Positions 12,378-23,253 are shown, numbered from the stretch's first letter. The stretch is 64,000 nucleotides of DNA from Rhyacophila brunnea (GCA_022495005.1 JAGYXB010001097.1:372001-436000), one strand, 5' to 3'. The notes: generated by a model from the letters alone, not told the origin. A program made the numbers and translations.

Positions 12378-13149
12378 CAGTGGCGAAGACTCCATACTAG
12401 GCGATTATTTAAAGCCTACCTTCTAAAGAAAAATATTTTTAATTGCATATTGTCATATTTATATACTTAACCACTTCATTATTAAATTTTATGTTATATA
12501 AAAATAATTTATTTTGCCAACGAGAGATGTCGTATATGTAGGAATGTATTACAGTATTACACAGTTTACAAAACAACTGCAAAGATATTATAAAATATAC
12601 CACAGCGCGCCGTAAATAAATAATAAACGCCGCGACGTCTCGACGTAAATAAATCTTCGATTATGTGTGAAATAATTCTGATTTTTTTTCGTATGGACTT
12701 TACGTCTCGTAACCTCAGCAAGTCTGCTGATTTGTACGAAATAAGGTAAGCTCCTATCGCAGAGCCTAAAACATTCGCGAATAATAATCTTGTCACGACT
12801 GTGCACTTTGTCCAAAATCATTAATAATTAGATAATTAAAAAAATAATTTCAACGGCGTTTAATCGAATATTAATAAATAAGTAAGTATAGATTGTTTTT
12901 ATAAATAAAAATAAATTTTATCTAATGATTTTTGATGGGTACACATGTTTTGAAACACATCGCTCATTTTTATGTCGTCAATGAGTTTTTGAAGTTTCAT
13001 TGAATTAGTGTGTCGTTGTCATTTACTAGTGTGTACCTATTCATTAGTAGTAAATATCGTACTATTCTCGTAAGTATACCTGACAAAGTATGCTCTTTTT
13101 ATCAGATCTCCACAGCCTACCTCTTTCCAAAAGTCACCCTTCGCCACTG
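12378..13149 (+). mobile_element. hAT-type non-autonomous element, family B copy 1
   Basis: An exact 8-bp duplication AGATACAC at 12370-12377 and 13150-13157. Left end CAGTGGCGAAGACTCC, right end AGTCACCCTTCGCCACTG. The outer bases match family A, but the interior differs (GGCGATTATTTAAAGCCTAC after the left end; CCTACCTCTTTCCAAAAGTC before the right end). At 772 bp it is the longest uninterrupted copy; no transposase frame survives. Related copies are at 28463 and 36182, with a 3' piece at 54700. Confidence 0.88.
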
Positions 13150-13157
13150 AGATACAC

Positions 13158-13706
13158 ACTAACATAATGATTTTGTAGACATACCAATTGATTATGATTG
13201 ATAAAAAAATCGTTTCGGGATTATGTTTACTAATCCTGGGATTCAAAGGTAGGTATCGAAAATTGTCCAGGATCCCGGGATTGGATTCCCTAGTGGTGAG
13301 TATGATCAACATCGTAACAATACATTAATACAATTTATTTTGACCTCATCGATATTTCAACTGCCTTCTAGCATACATAATTACTACAGCTGTATGGCGC
13401 AAGCTCTTTCCTCTCCCCAGACTTCAGGGATCAATCAGGTGGCTCTTTGTAGTCTTCATATAACTGAGGCCCGACCTCAATCTGTGAGATATACGCATAT
13501 TTTTAAAGATTTGTAAGAATCGCACGTACGGCTGATCTGAACTGTTTCGAGGCCCCCTTTTAAATTTTGTGACGAATCGATTGGATCATCTGCATCAAAG
13601 AAAATCGACCCTCTTTATATACATATTATATATTATATCGAGCCCTGGTAAATTTGATTCATAGAAGGCATTTGGATTAGGCACTCAAAATTTTTGGTGT
13701 GACGTC
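13158..13706. other. Intergenic, no feature recognised
   Basis: No gene or repeat match noticed. The stretch 13380-13570 is slightly richer in GC. Confidence 0.4.
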
Positions 13707-13709
13707 TTA

Positions 13710-13894
13710 TGCCGGGTCCACACTGGCAACATGTCGCGCGACAACCTCGTTAAATTTTAAGATAAGTGTGATAATTATCGTAAAATTTCTTAAGCAATTA
13801 TGATAATTATCGTAAAATTTCTTAAGAAATTATGATGATTATCGTAAAATTTAACTAGGTTGTCGCGCGACATGTTGCCAGTGTGGACCCGGCA
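13710..13894. mobile_element. PIF/Harbinger-type MITE with internal triple repeat
   Basis: TTA on both sides (13707-13709, 13895-13897). Terminal inverted repeats TGCCGGGTCCACACTGGCAA extend perfectly through CATGTCGCGCGACAACCT, nearly 40 bp. The interior is a threefold tandem repeat of a ~32-bp unit containing GATAATTATCGTAAAATTTC. The perfect arms suggest recent origin or gene conversion. Superfamily is inferred from the 3-bp TTA duplication. Confidence 0.78.
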
Positions 13895-14289
13895 TTATGC
13901 TGACGAATAATTTTATTGAAATACTTGTATATATTATATTCAACACGTGAATACAAATATGCATTTGAATCACAGTTGTCGGAAGATTTTCCCTAATAAG
14001 ACTCTGAGGATAAAGGATAATATATTATTAGGGACTTATATATTTTGTGTGAATAAAATTTTATTTAAAAATTGACAGTTCCCTACAGTGGATGACGAAG
14101 TGTGCTTATAAAATTATTTCAAGTTTATATTCATAGATACCACTGTTCGTTTATAAGAATATCGATTATGTATATTTACTATTATAAATTAGTTACGAAT
14201 AAAAACTGTAAGTATTTTAAAAGCACACGCTGTCCATTGCAGAGAACTACAGGTTTATAAATAAAACTTCATAACACAAAAAATATGTA

Positions 14290-14404
14290 GTAGGGTGGAT
14301 GTAGGCTGTTAAAATCCGCTATAAATAGTGCACACTGAACTTTGTTTAACGTGGACTATTTATGGCGGATCTTAACAGCCTACCTCCACCCTTCGCTACT
14401 GCTA
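14290..14404 (+). mobile_element. hAT family A minimal derivative
   Basis: The left subterminal repeat (GGCTGTTAAAATCCGC, ATAAATAGTGCACACTGAAC) is joined almost directly to the right one (GGACTATTTATGGCGGATCT through ACCCTTCGCTACTG), leaving about 115 bp of nearly pure inverted repeat. The first bases of the left end are degraded and no target duplication is visible. Confidence 0.7.
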
Positions 14405-14840
14405 TAATAGATAATACAGTTTGATGCCGGAAAGCAACAGCATACATTTCATAGTTAAATATGTAACTAAATTCAATGAGAAACATAGTGATCCAGTGTG
14501 TTCGTAATACATAGGTATTGCATCTGACTGCCTCGCAGTGGGATCAATCTCACTTTAATGACATTCTACTAGTAAATAATAATATGCAATCAATTTTTAG
14601 TTGGATACGCTTTAGGCCCGTAGTATCGTACCGATTACGAAACATTCTGTGAACACTTCCGCAAGCGATTAGCGGCGAGGGATTACATAGATCAGCGATA
14701 TCCAACCGGTAGTCAGCGGGCGCTTAGTTGGCCGCAAAGCTGTTTGACGTTGCAAGGTTATTCTAACATAGTATCATCAATTAACTCCAAAATCAATAAA
14801 AAAGGGTACTCAAAATATATTATATATATTATATATTAAA

Positions 14841-15015
14841 GATCGTCCAACCTCTTTGGGTCATATAGTACTAACATAAAATTCATGTATAAATAAAACA
14901 CGGTTCATGTCGGTTTACAGCAAGCGAGCGGCAAAAAAAATGAAAATAGCCGATATACTGTTTTCATTCTTGAAATCATGAATTTTGCCAAAATTGGCCA
15001 TGAAATTGGCGCGGT
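14841..15015 (-). repeat. Family K fragment
   Basis: Matches the interior and right half of K elements in reverse: GTCCAACCTCTTTGGGTCAT, then AAATAAAACACGGTTC, then AAATAGCCGATATACTG and TTCATTCTTGAAATCATGAA. Both ends of the element are missing. Confidence 0.65.
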
Positions 15016-16138
15016 TCCCACGAGGCTTCCTGTGAATCGACTTGTACCTAAAACACTAACAAAACTAATGCTTTACTACACTTTCGTCGTTATAATATTA
15101 CGAAAATTTAAAAAATCTTAGGTACCGATCGGGTAAAATGTATAAAACTATTATCAATCAAGCAAGCGAAAGAAAAAGTTTAGCGACGCACGGTTCTGTG
15201 GAATGTTGTTTTAATTAAAGCGACCAAATTTGTATGACTGTCCAAACTACATTAATTTTATAGCAATGTTTTGAGGTGTGGATGTGTGTTGAGATTCAAA
15301 ACTAATACCAAAAAAACCAAACAGTGGATAGGGCACGGACATTAGTAGTGGGGTATATGTTTACAGAAAAAATGTAAAATTTGTTCGCACACATTGTATT
15401 TTGTTCTATAAAGTAGGCGCTGTAAACATCCACTACAGTAGAAGAAGAAATTAATGAACAACAAAATCTGACTTGCCGTATTAAAAAGTACAAAGATAAC
15501 TGTTTATCGGTATTAATCAGTATGTCATGTGAATAATTTTTGTTTTGTTTAGTAACGGTCGGAGTGCTGCGGTCATCCAATTGAAAAAGGTTGGGCACGA
15601 CTGGTCATAGATAGGCAGCGTCACAAAATCAGTCTGGCGGGCCAGCTGAAAAGCGGGCGGACTGGCGCGACCTACTGACACACTTCGAGACACGACGCAT
15701 CACGGCCGGCACTTGCGTTGCGTTGCGTCACATCGGCGACTTCGTCGTCACTTCGTCAATCGTCATCGAAGATAACCGAGTCATTTTAGAGGCATGACAT
15801 AAAAATAATATTAGATAATAAATAATAAGTAATATGAAAAAAGCTTGCTGTGCTGGAAATTAATTATCCATCTTTCTTACATAAACAAAACATTTACATT
15901 CATTATATAAGTTAGAATTAATTGTATTCGTTGTCAATGTGTATTTACTTTTTGGTGAGTGCAGATAGTGCCTGAAGAAGCCGAAAGGCGACACTTGGGT
16001 CGCAAAATAACGACTCAAATGGAATTGTACAAAACTAAAATACATTAGAATTTAAATTCAAGCTACATTCGGTCGATAGTATTTTTTTTTTTTTTTAGAA
16101 TTAATAATAACCATGTCATTGCTTTTTCGCACAAGGTG
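15016..16138. other. Intergenic with a short repeat tail
   Basis: Mostly unique. At 15972-15998 GCCTGAAGAAGCCGAAAGGC contains a GAAA-loop hairpin. It is followed at 16014-16049 by ACTCAAATGGAATTGTACAA, a single arm of the palindrome seen at 49501-49597. Confidence 0.45.
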
Positions 16139-16283
16139 GTTGTTAGTAATTTTGAAGAATCACAAACACCCAGGCTTTGAGAAAAACACATAAATATTGT
16201 GTGTCCTGACCGGGAATCGATCCCAGGAAGGGTTCTCGGGTGGAAGGCAAGCGCCTTACGCACTGCACCACGAGAGCCGCCTG
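16139..16283 (-). mobile_element. SINE1 copy (tRNA-derived), minus strand
   Basis: Read on the minus strand it begins GGCTCTCGTGGTGCAGTGCG, like a tRNA head with an A box. A B box (GGGATCGATTCCCGG) follows about 30 bases on, and then a shared tail with AATATTTATGTG and CTCAAAGCCTGGGTG. The same order appears at 22968-23078 (minus) and 40264-40385 (plus). RNA polymerase III promoter boxes are inferred from these matches. It is not a tRNA gene because the acceptor stem does not pair. Confidence 0.75.
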
Positions 16284-16544
16284 ATAGTATTAATATTAAA
16301 ACATTTACTGTTTGCTCACTACCAATATTATTTTAATCAATTTAGGTTAATACACATACTTTAAAAAATCGCGGAAAGACAAGATAAGAACCAACAGGAA
16401 TGACAAGAGATGTAGAATCAGCTAGAGCTATTACACACCGTGAAGTAGCATGTCTCGTTCCGTCGTTCCTACTGATTAATTAGTCAATACCAAAAATCCG
16501 AATCGAACGAATTCACGGAGAACGTTCTGACTTGCTCACGTCGT

Positions 16545-16832
16545 CAGGGGCCTTATGTTGTAACTTGCGAGTTGCAGTCACCCGGTCGACATGACGTCAT
16601 ATGACATAATTGTGACGTACTACCAGAGTGAGTCAATAGCATTCGAGAAATTAACGCTACTCTAATACTGGCGTTATTCATTGTCCCCATACACAAATAG
16701 GTGTTTCAGCATAATAATATCTATGATAAGCCGTGTGCTTGGGCGGCTCGCCTCGATGCGTGTATTGAGGTTACGTCACAATTACGTCATGTTGTCGGGT
16801 GACTTCATGTCACAAGTTATAACATAGGGCAC
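16545..16832. mobile_element. Terminal-inverted-repeat element (CAGGKGCC ends)
   Basis: The left end CAGGGGCCTTATGTTGTAAC and the right end, in complement CAGGTGCCCTATGTTATAAC, are inverted repeats that continue about 70 bp through GTCACCCG and CATGACGT to ATTGTGACGTA. The CAGG start resembles hAT ends, but I found no 8-bp duplication. It abuts the perfect hairpin at 16833, whose loop repeats the inner ATGACGTAATTGTGACGT word. Confidence 0.65.
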
Positions 16833-16937
16833 CTGCAGCCCGATTTCCTAACTATCGTCTCGTGTGGCACCAGACGACATGACGTAATTGTGACGTCTGG
16901 TGCCACACGAGACGATAGTTAGGAAATCGGGCTGCAG
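16833..16937. repeat. Perfect 44-bp hairpin
   Basis: Arms 16833-16876 and 16894-16937 (CTGCAGCCCGATTTCCTAAC and on) are exactly complementary, with a 17-nt loop at 16877-16893. No mismatch was seen in 44 pairs. It probably consists of the two ends of a miniature element joined with almost no interior. A flanking duplication is not evident. Confidence 0.85.
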
Positions 16938-17268
16938 AACGTTCACGAAAGACGTTGCGTTGGATGATTGAAACGTAGATTTCCAGCTATTATCTGAATC
17001 AGTATACGCATAAAACCTGGTGTACGACTGTTTCACTGGAAGCGTCCGACTCTAGTGATTCAAGTCAGTCGTTCATGAACGACGCGTGTCTAGTTTGGAC
17101 ACTGAAAATAATTTTAGGAAAAAGATGTCTAAGTAGAAGGCGAACATCATGGCTGAAGAACCCAAGTCTACGGTATCGTGCTAGGTTGATTACTAATTGC
17201 CAACCTGCGTAGAGGAGACGACACTGAAGAAAGGAGAAGAACGTCGTCATAATAATATTATACTGAAC

Positions 17269-18115
17269 GGTTACATGTAAATTGTACGTGTCATTTTTTA
17301 CCGTGAGTTGTCTTACAGGAAAGAGATGGCCGTATAGCATTGAAATAAAAAAAATAGTCGACGTTCGTAGAGTATTTACTGCAGACAGTAATATTTCAAT
17401 ATTATTAGATGAGAAACATTAATTTGATATTGATTTGCATCAAATATTTGATAATAACGCAGTCCTTATTATCAAATATTTGATAGGTATGACTTATACT
17501 TACGAGCATTATATTTCTAATTTAGTTACATACCCTGCGCGTTTTCTTATGTCTTTCCCTTGAATTGCGGTGGTTTTAATTAAGTATATATTTTATTTAG
17601 TTATACGTTAATTTGATCTTCATGCTATACGGCCATCGAGTTCGATTCAACATCTCGCGGTCAACTGTGATCAATGACATTATTAATGGACAACGCAATC
17701 AGTACAGTAGCTAGCAAGTAAATTCGATGAATCGCGACATTCACACATGTATAGGTATACGTCACGTGATAAAATTTCGCAATTTCATTATGCGATATCA
17801 CGCATCGGGAATTTGTAGCAATATCACCTTTATTGTAATGGCGTTAGAACAGTGGTGTTTCTAGTGTCAATGTTCATTTGAACGAGCGATATTGATATTA
17901 AAATATGAATTATGCCATTCGGCAGATCCGACAAAAAGTATCGGGAATTTATAGCAATATCACCTTTATTGTAATGGCGTTAGAACAGATTATGCCATTC
18001 GGCAGACCCGACAAAAAAGAGAGTGTCATTTTTTTTCCAGATGCTTTGTCCATATTAATGTCATTGACTGTGATATAAACGGACTGCATCTGCATGCGTA
18101 CAATTTCCAGAACGG
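17269..18115 (+). mobile_element. Family K (Mutator-like) element interrupted by J
   Basis: TACTGAAC flanks the element (17261-17268 and 18116-18123). The left end GGTTACATGTAAATTGTACG and the right end GCATGCGTACAATTTCCAGA are those of family K. GGAAAGAGATGGCCGTATA is the conserved subterminal word, and its complement TATACGGCC precedes the insertion. The J element occupies 17672-18066 and splits the right arm. Removing it and one ACTGTGAT restores a continuous K arm. Confidence 0.78.
17672..18066 (+). mobile_element. Family J element, copy 2 (8-bp duplication)
   Basis: An exact 8-bp duplication ACTGTGAT at 17664-17671 and 18067-18074. Ends CAATGACATTATTAATGGAC and, in complement, CAATGACATTAATATGGACA. 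Inside, a block (CGGGAATTT.TAGCAATATC through GGCGTTAGAACAG) and a second block (GCCATTCGGCAGAYCCGACA) alternate twice with a period near 136 bp. No protein. The duplication length and the CA start fit hAT, though the interior is unlike families A-D. Confidence 0.82.
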
Positions 18116-18123
18116 TACTGAAC

Positions 18124-18718
18124 ACTGTTTATAGACGCTCAGGCAGGCTATAATCGCATTCACCTTTTTTCATAAAATCGTATTTCTTTAAATTGAACAT
18201 TTTTTGAAAGTTTGTTGACACGTAAATTTTAAAATTATGTTGTGCAAGTGCAATAGGATATTTATTAAGGTCAATAAACACATGTTATTGTTTTTTGTGT
18301 CAACTGTGTTCCGTTATAAATATTCGATATTATTCACCACCGTTGACATCGAGCACAAAATGGACGACAATATTATAACTCTATGAAAATTTAAATTTAC
18401 ACAAAACGCATTTAAAATTAGGTTCACAACGAAACATAAATTCAATAATAATACTTATTGCACAATGTCGAGTGATAATCAAATCATATGTTTTAGCATC
18501 TACCTACGTACTAAAATATAATTGCGTCTAATCTATATATCTAATATATCTATCTACACTAATTTGGGGTGATTTAAACAAAAGCGAGACTATCCTACAA
18601 CAGAAGACTGTCCTAGTTCAAAAATATCACGAGACTGTTCATAGCAACGGTATCCAGGGGAAAATGCCGGTATCATCACTGACGTCGTGCCACACGACAG
18701 AATTCAAGGATAAGGTAT
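18124..18718. other. Intergenic, no feature recognised
   Basis: AT-rich sequence with no coding or repeat match noticed. Confidence 0.4.
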
Positions 18719-19184
18719 AAATAATTACAAGATAAAAAGAACTTTTTATATACAACGTTTTTAAATTTTCTGTTGAATCATATAAACTTGACTTGAATAG
18801 CTTAAACGATCAAAAAAATTTGTACTTGATAGAAATAATACTGAAATGTCATATTGATTTCCATAGTAACGCACGTATATATTAATAATTTAGTTGCTAG
18901 GACCCCAGACCCCTAGCAACCAATAATGGTGTCGAAATAACGTTTCATACAAAACAGAATTAACTGAAAATGAATTCAATTCTACTTAAAGATGGCTAAA
19001 ATATGATGGTTATTAGAAAATATAATGGCTATTAAAAAATGCATTGGCATCGTGTTCTGGTATATTCTAAAAGTTTCAAATGTCTAGCTAGTCGGGAAGT
19101 TAGTTAAAAATCGATTGCAAGATTTGTACCGGACAAAGAACCACCGGACGAATGAATACGAGCCAAGAAAAACGTTGTAAAATA
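18719..19184 (+). repeat. Family R dispersed repeat, copy 2
   Basis: Matches the family from AAATAATTACAAGATAAAAA to AACGTTGTAAAATA. It carries the GTTGCTAGG...CCTAGCAAC stem-loop and the complete TCAAATGTCTAGCTAGTCGG block. It has a short duplication around 19000-19040 (ATGATGGTTATT/ATAATGGCTATT). Confidence 0.85.
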
Positions 19185-19481
19185 CGAATTTTAAGGCCTT
19201 ACTAGCAGTTGGTAATTAAAACTTTTTAATTTTTATTTATTCGCTTCATCTGACAGTGCATAACGGGGTCAAATTTATCCTTAATATAGTTCAGTGGGCA
19301 TGTCCTATTTTAAACGAAACATAATCAATTAATTAAATAAATTTAAAAAAAACTGATTCATAAATAAAAATCCAGTTCTAGGTACTCCAAACCCTGCTGC
19401 CATAATTAACTGGTCCTATTGAAGTAAAATAAAATAGAGCATAATTATTACTTTAACAGTATTATCAGTTATCACACACAA

Positions 19482-19660
19482 GTGGCGAAAGGTGGATATC
19501 TGCAGAGCTATTCTGAACTGTTACACGATAACACTTTTACGTTATTTTTATTGGTCCAAATTAACACGGAAGCAATTAAATACATATAGCGATTATCTAC
19601 CATTATTGGTAATTCGTAACGCCAAACAAAAATTGAACATATCAACATATTCTACAATTT
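19482..19660 (+). repeat. hAT A end fragment plus family F copy
   Basis: AAGTGGCGAAAGGTGG at 19482 is a bare family A end. It is followed by GAGCTATTCTGAACTGTTAC and TTGGTCCAAATTAACACGGA, which match 23254 and 63124 (GGCTATTCTAACTAGTTAAC) and define family F. The boundaries of F are uncertain. Confidence 0.45.
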
Positions 19661-19755
19661 TATTAGTCATGATGTGACATGTCATTGCAGTATGCATTAA
19701 AAAATAATATGTTACTATTCGTTTGACACAAAAATGATGCTTGTGAAAACATTGG

Positions 19756-20071
19756 TGTTCTCGATATTTTTCGAGTCGTGGACCCTGAAGGCAAGGGAAC
19801 GAAAGGCAATTGATACCTTTGAGATGTGGTGTTGGCGCCGAATGCTTCGTATTTCTTGGATGGAGCACAGGACGAACCAGTCAATCATCCAGAGAAGGCG
19901 AAGCAGAGGAAGAGCGTCTGCGCGCTGGAGCGACCAAGTGAAAGAGCTAAAGAGCTGACTGGCGGAACCATCTATTCTGCCCTGTGAAAAGCGGAAGATC
20001 GAGAAGGATGGAAAGTTTTGGACGCTCAAAGGATGACGAAATTCAAATGTGGTCACGATCCTCAGCCATGA
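19756..20071 (+). pseudogene. RTE-like retrotransposon ORF2 C-terminus, broken
   Basis: Codes for the tail of a non-LTR retrotransposon protein: SWTLKARERKAIDTFEMWCW, then RRMLRISWMEHRTNQSI. This is the conserved region after the reverse transcriptase in RTE-like elements. A segment of the usual protein is deleted after QSIIQ, and the RGRASARWSDQVKEL block follows directly. An 8-bp direct duplication (AGAGCTAA/AGAGCTGA) then shifts the frame. In the next frame the end reads LTGG...KAEDREGWK...HDPQP and stop at 20069-20071, the expected C-terminus. The catalytic domains are absent, so the copy is 5'-truncated and dead. Family identification is from memory of the motif pattern; the exact clade is less certain than the type. 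Confidence 0.75.
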
Positions 20072-21509
20072 GTGCACGACTAAGAAGAGAACTATAAAGT
20101 GACCAGAAACGTAGATTATTTTTCGAAATACACTGGCATATCAATTTTCAATATGTAATAATTGATGTACTTTCTCACTGAAGTTAACACAGCCAGGAAA
20201 GGGCGTGTTAAAAGATAGCACTTTTGATAATGAACTGCCTGAATATGTACATAAAGTGATATAGGATTAGAATAGCCTCGCTGTCATAAACAGTGCATGC
20301 TAAACTTTGCAAGTCATACTTTTTTTTAAGAATACAAATTACATAATATGGTTTAAATCATACGTTAATTGATAGCTTTGCTAAAATCTAATTTGATAGA
20401 TATTTATATAATCGCCTGGAATAAAATCTAATACAAAGGACATAGTATAAAGTGAGTAGGGTACTTTTAAAATAAGATAAAGTGAATTCAAGTGTTAAGT
20501 TGGACGAAGGTAGGCAGGCAAGGCACATCGTTAGAAGTTTGTTAATCCCATAGTGAGGAGCGGGAGGGGTCAACGGCCCGGCAGGACTCGAAATGGCCGA
20601 CCGCGACCCGCTCGACCGAACAGAATGAGGTATCAACGAGGTGGGTATCCTAGCATCCCGTCCAACTACCAATCGTAATGGTATCATACGGTACCTGCCT
20701 GTGTTAAAGCGATTGATATAATAATACTTATTGCGATTTTATTTATTTCATTTTGAAATGTTGTTATATTGACTTTTCCATGCCAAAGGCGTTAGTGACA
20801 AATCGCTATTATTCAGGAGAAGCAAAAAGAGTGAAAAATTTCATAAAATTCTAATGAGAACAAATTCGTTTCTTTACAACAATTTCTTTTTTAAGTAGAT
20901 AGATATTGGAGTTTTTTTCTTTCATTTATGATGGTAGAATAGTATTGTTTTTTTTTTGTTTATTTATTTGCAATTTTAAATCACTTAATTCCTTTTGTCT
21001 GTCCCAGAAAAAATACAAAGTTCATAAAGAAAAAATTATTGATGTTTTTGTTTGTATCTATGTTATGTTTTATTTGTTTATTATTATCATTTTAATTTTG
21101 GTACGTTAATTCGTATGGGCTTTCTGTAGGGTTATCACTTACACGCAAATTGGGAAATCGTAACTCTGTTTGCAATCATCTATGAAAAACGCCCTTATGC
21201 CAATCTGTGCATATATTTTTTTGTAAACCTAACCTCACATTTAACTCAAAATAACCAATATGTTACATAAAGTTGAAATAGGTAACGAAGAAGAAATATG
21301 CAACACAAAAGTGGAAAATTAAGCTGCTAAATTTTCAACACCAATTGACAATTAATATTATTATATAGTAGAGATTATTACATAGTAGTGACATTTATAC
21401 GTCATCAATGCGTTCGACAAAACCACAAGCCCACTGTATTTAAAATTTTACAGGAGGGAAAAATACTGTACCAAAATAGTTAATTCCGTGTCATGATTAC
21501 TTTAATTTA
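20072..21509. other. Intergenic; GC-richer patch 20530-20690
   Basis: Contains a GC-rich patch that differs sharply from its AT-rich neighbours and may be a retrotransposon untranslated region. The 99-codon minus frame there has no domain I recognise. 20740-21500 is plain AT-rich DNA with poly-T runs. Confidence 0.4.
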
Positions 21510-21649
21510 AATTAAAATTTAAATACTAACTAGCACCATCTACAAGTTGTAGTATTAGTTCAATGAAAAAAAAATACGTATGACTAACAAAGTATAGTGT
21601 GCACTATTTAAGTCGGATCTTACCAACTTAGCTCTACCCTTCGCCACTG
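21510..21649 (+). mobile_element. hAT family A 3' fragment
   Basis: Keeps AGTTCAATGAAAA, the TACGTATGACTAACAAAGTA block, GTGTGCACTATTTA and the right end CTACCCTTCGCCACTG. The left half is missing, so no target duplication can be tested. Confidence 0.65.
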
Positions 21650-21869
21650 ATAAACAGTTATATATTGCAAATAGATCTTACGAGGAATATGACAAATTAA
21701 AAGATATCCATCAAAAAGCCTATTTTGACCCAGAACCCAGGATATTTTGCACGAATGACAACCGAATCAACAAAAATCTAATCTTCTAGAATTCGTGGGT
21801 CACGACTCACGACAGTATCGCAGTATATCAATAGATGAAATAAATAATGATTCTTTTTCTTCCACCCTG

Positions 21870-22197
21870 TCACGTCCCAACATTGGGGCATAGGGCAAGC
21901 ACAAGTTGGCGCCACTTCCCTCGGTCCATCGCCAACTCCTGCGTCTCCCGCCATGTCAGACCTGCAGCACGTAGGTCGCTTTTGTAGTACCGCTGCAGGG
22001 TGAGGGAGGGCCGGCAACGGCGACGGAATCCTTGAGGCTGTGCCACAAGGGTACGAAGTGCCGCACTCTTTGGCGGCATCCGGAATACGTTTCCCAGCCA
22101 CGTAAAACGTCTCTTCGTGATAACTTCAATCACCTAAGGCTGTTGTGTCTGCTCACGAACTCGGGTGTTTGTAACGCGGTCGTACCAATGTACCCAT
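21870..22197 (-). pseudogene. RTE-like retrotransposon ORF2 C-terminus, in-frame stop
   Basis: On the minus strand the frame reads KWVHWYDRVTNTRVREQTQQ, then a TAG stop, then VIEVITKRRFTWLGNVFRM, and ends with LAMDRGKWRQLVLALCPNVG and a natural stop. The order (VT.N..V...T......I.KRR..WLGN..RM ... A.DR..WR.LV.ALCP) is the C-terminal signature of RTE-like non-LTR retrotransposons. The GC content is higher than its surroundings, as expected for an inserted coding sequence. No reverse transcriptase or endonuclease motif is left. The frame continues upstream to about 22340 with weak resemblance (NLGSSEDT...), possibly more of the same protein. Confidence 0.75.
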
Positions 22198-22199
22198 TT

Positions 22200-22967
22200 T
22201 GATACATTCTTTTTAATGTTGTGTGCTTGGTTAAAAAAAACAATCAAATGAAAATCTAAATTTAGACCAAGTCTGAAGTTTGCGTTGTTAATGATGGTAG
22301 CCAGAATAGCAAACAAACAACTTGTATCCTCACTCGATCCAAGATTTCTTGTAGGTATTTGTTCCAATAATATATTATGATATAATATTATTACTGAGTG
22401 TTTTCCTAACATATTATATTATTTAAAATCAATATTACATTAGAACAAAATTGAGTAATATTATGTATGCCAAGGGTACTACACGCATGATGAGAAAATG
22501 TTTCGAAATAAAACATCATCCTCATTTTATGGATCTGAGATCTGTTTGACTACCGATTACCGGCAGCTGCAGCAGGAGAGCCGGCGATCAAAGATGTGGG
22601 GCAGGTGTGCGCCGAAGACAGGTGGCCATGCCTGCTGTCCAGCCCGCATCGTCAGAGAAGATTCCGCTAATGACCTTACGCCGGCACTTTAACGATACAT
22701 CAGCTGCAAGTTTTACGACGCTATTCATACGTTGTCTTCCGAAATACTTATTTGGAATATTATCCGACTTTGATGGCACCTTTTATTTTAATATTATATA
22801 AAATTTAAACTATAAGACAGTCAGTGGATCTATAATTATTGTGACCGTGCATCAGCGCAATTATAGACATAAAAAATGTTTTTCTAAGGTCTATCATAAT
22901 AATATAACGACGATAGTGCAGTAAAATATTAGTGAAGTAGTAGAAATGAAATAATCATCTAAATATC
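22200..22967. other. Intergenic; GC-richer patch 22560-22690
   Basis: The GC-rich patch has overlapping short frames on both strands without a recognisable product. The remainder is AT-rich. Confidence 0.4.
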
Positions 22968-23078
22968 CAGGCTTTGAGAAAACTACATAAATATATTGTA
23001 ATGTCACCGGAAACCGATCCCGGAAACCCCAGATGGGAAGCTAGTGCCTTATGCACTGGAATACGAAGGCCACCCTGA
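22968..23078 (-). mobile_element. SINE1 copy, minus strand, degraded
   Basis: Reading on the minus strand: a degraded tRNA-like head ending near 23078, a B-box-like GGGATCGGTTTCCGG, and the family tail (ATATATTTATGTAGTTTTCT, CAAAGCCTGG). More diverged than the copy at 16139. Confidence 0.65.
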
Positions 23079-23253
23079 ATACAGATCCTGAAAAAAGATT
23101 TACCGAAAGGTAAAATTCTTATAGCTACGACAGTAGTATAAAACTAATTAATTATTGTTTAGAATTTAAATAAAATTTCTATCAAGAATTTGGTACAGAA
23201 AGATTTTGACAGCGCTTCGTATAATTATGTTTTGTTCTTCCAATTAGGGTTAG

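Noticed and set aside
15972..15998. Possible hammerhead ribozyme core (CTGAAGA...GAAA)
   Set aside because: GCCGAAAGGC is a simple hairpin with a GAAA loop; the required stem II and cleavage-site helices cannot form around it.
21870..22133. Possible host gene of 87 codons on the minus strand
   Set aside because: Its sequence follows the C-terminal pattern of RTE-like retrotransposons and continues upstream past an in-frame stop.
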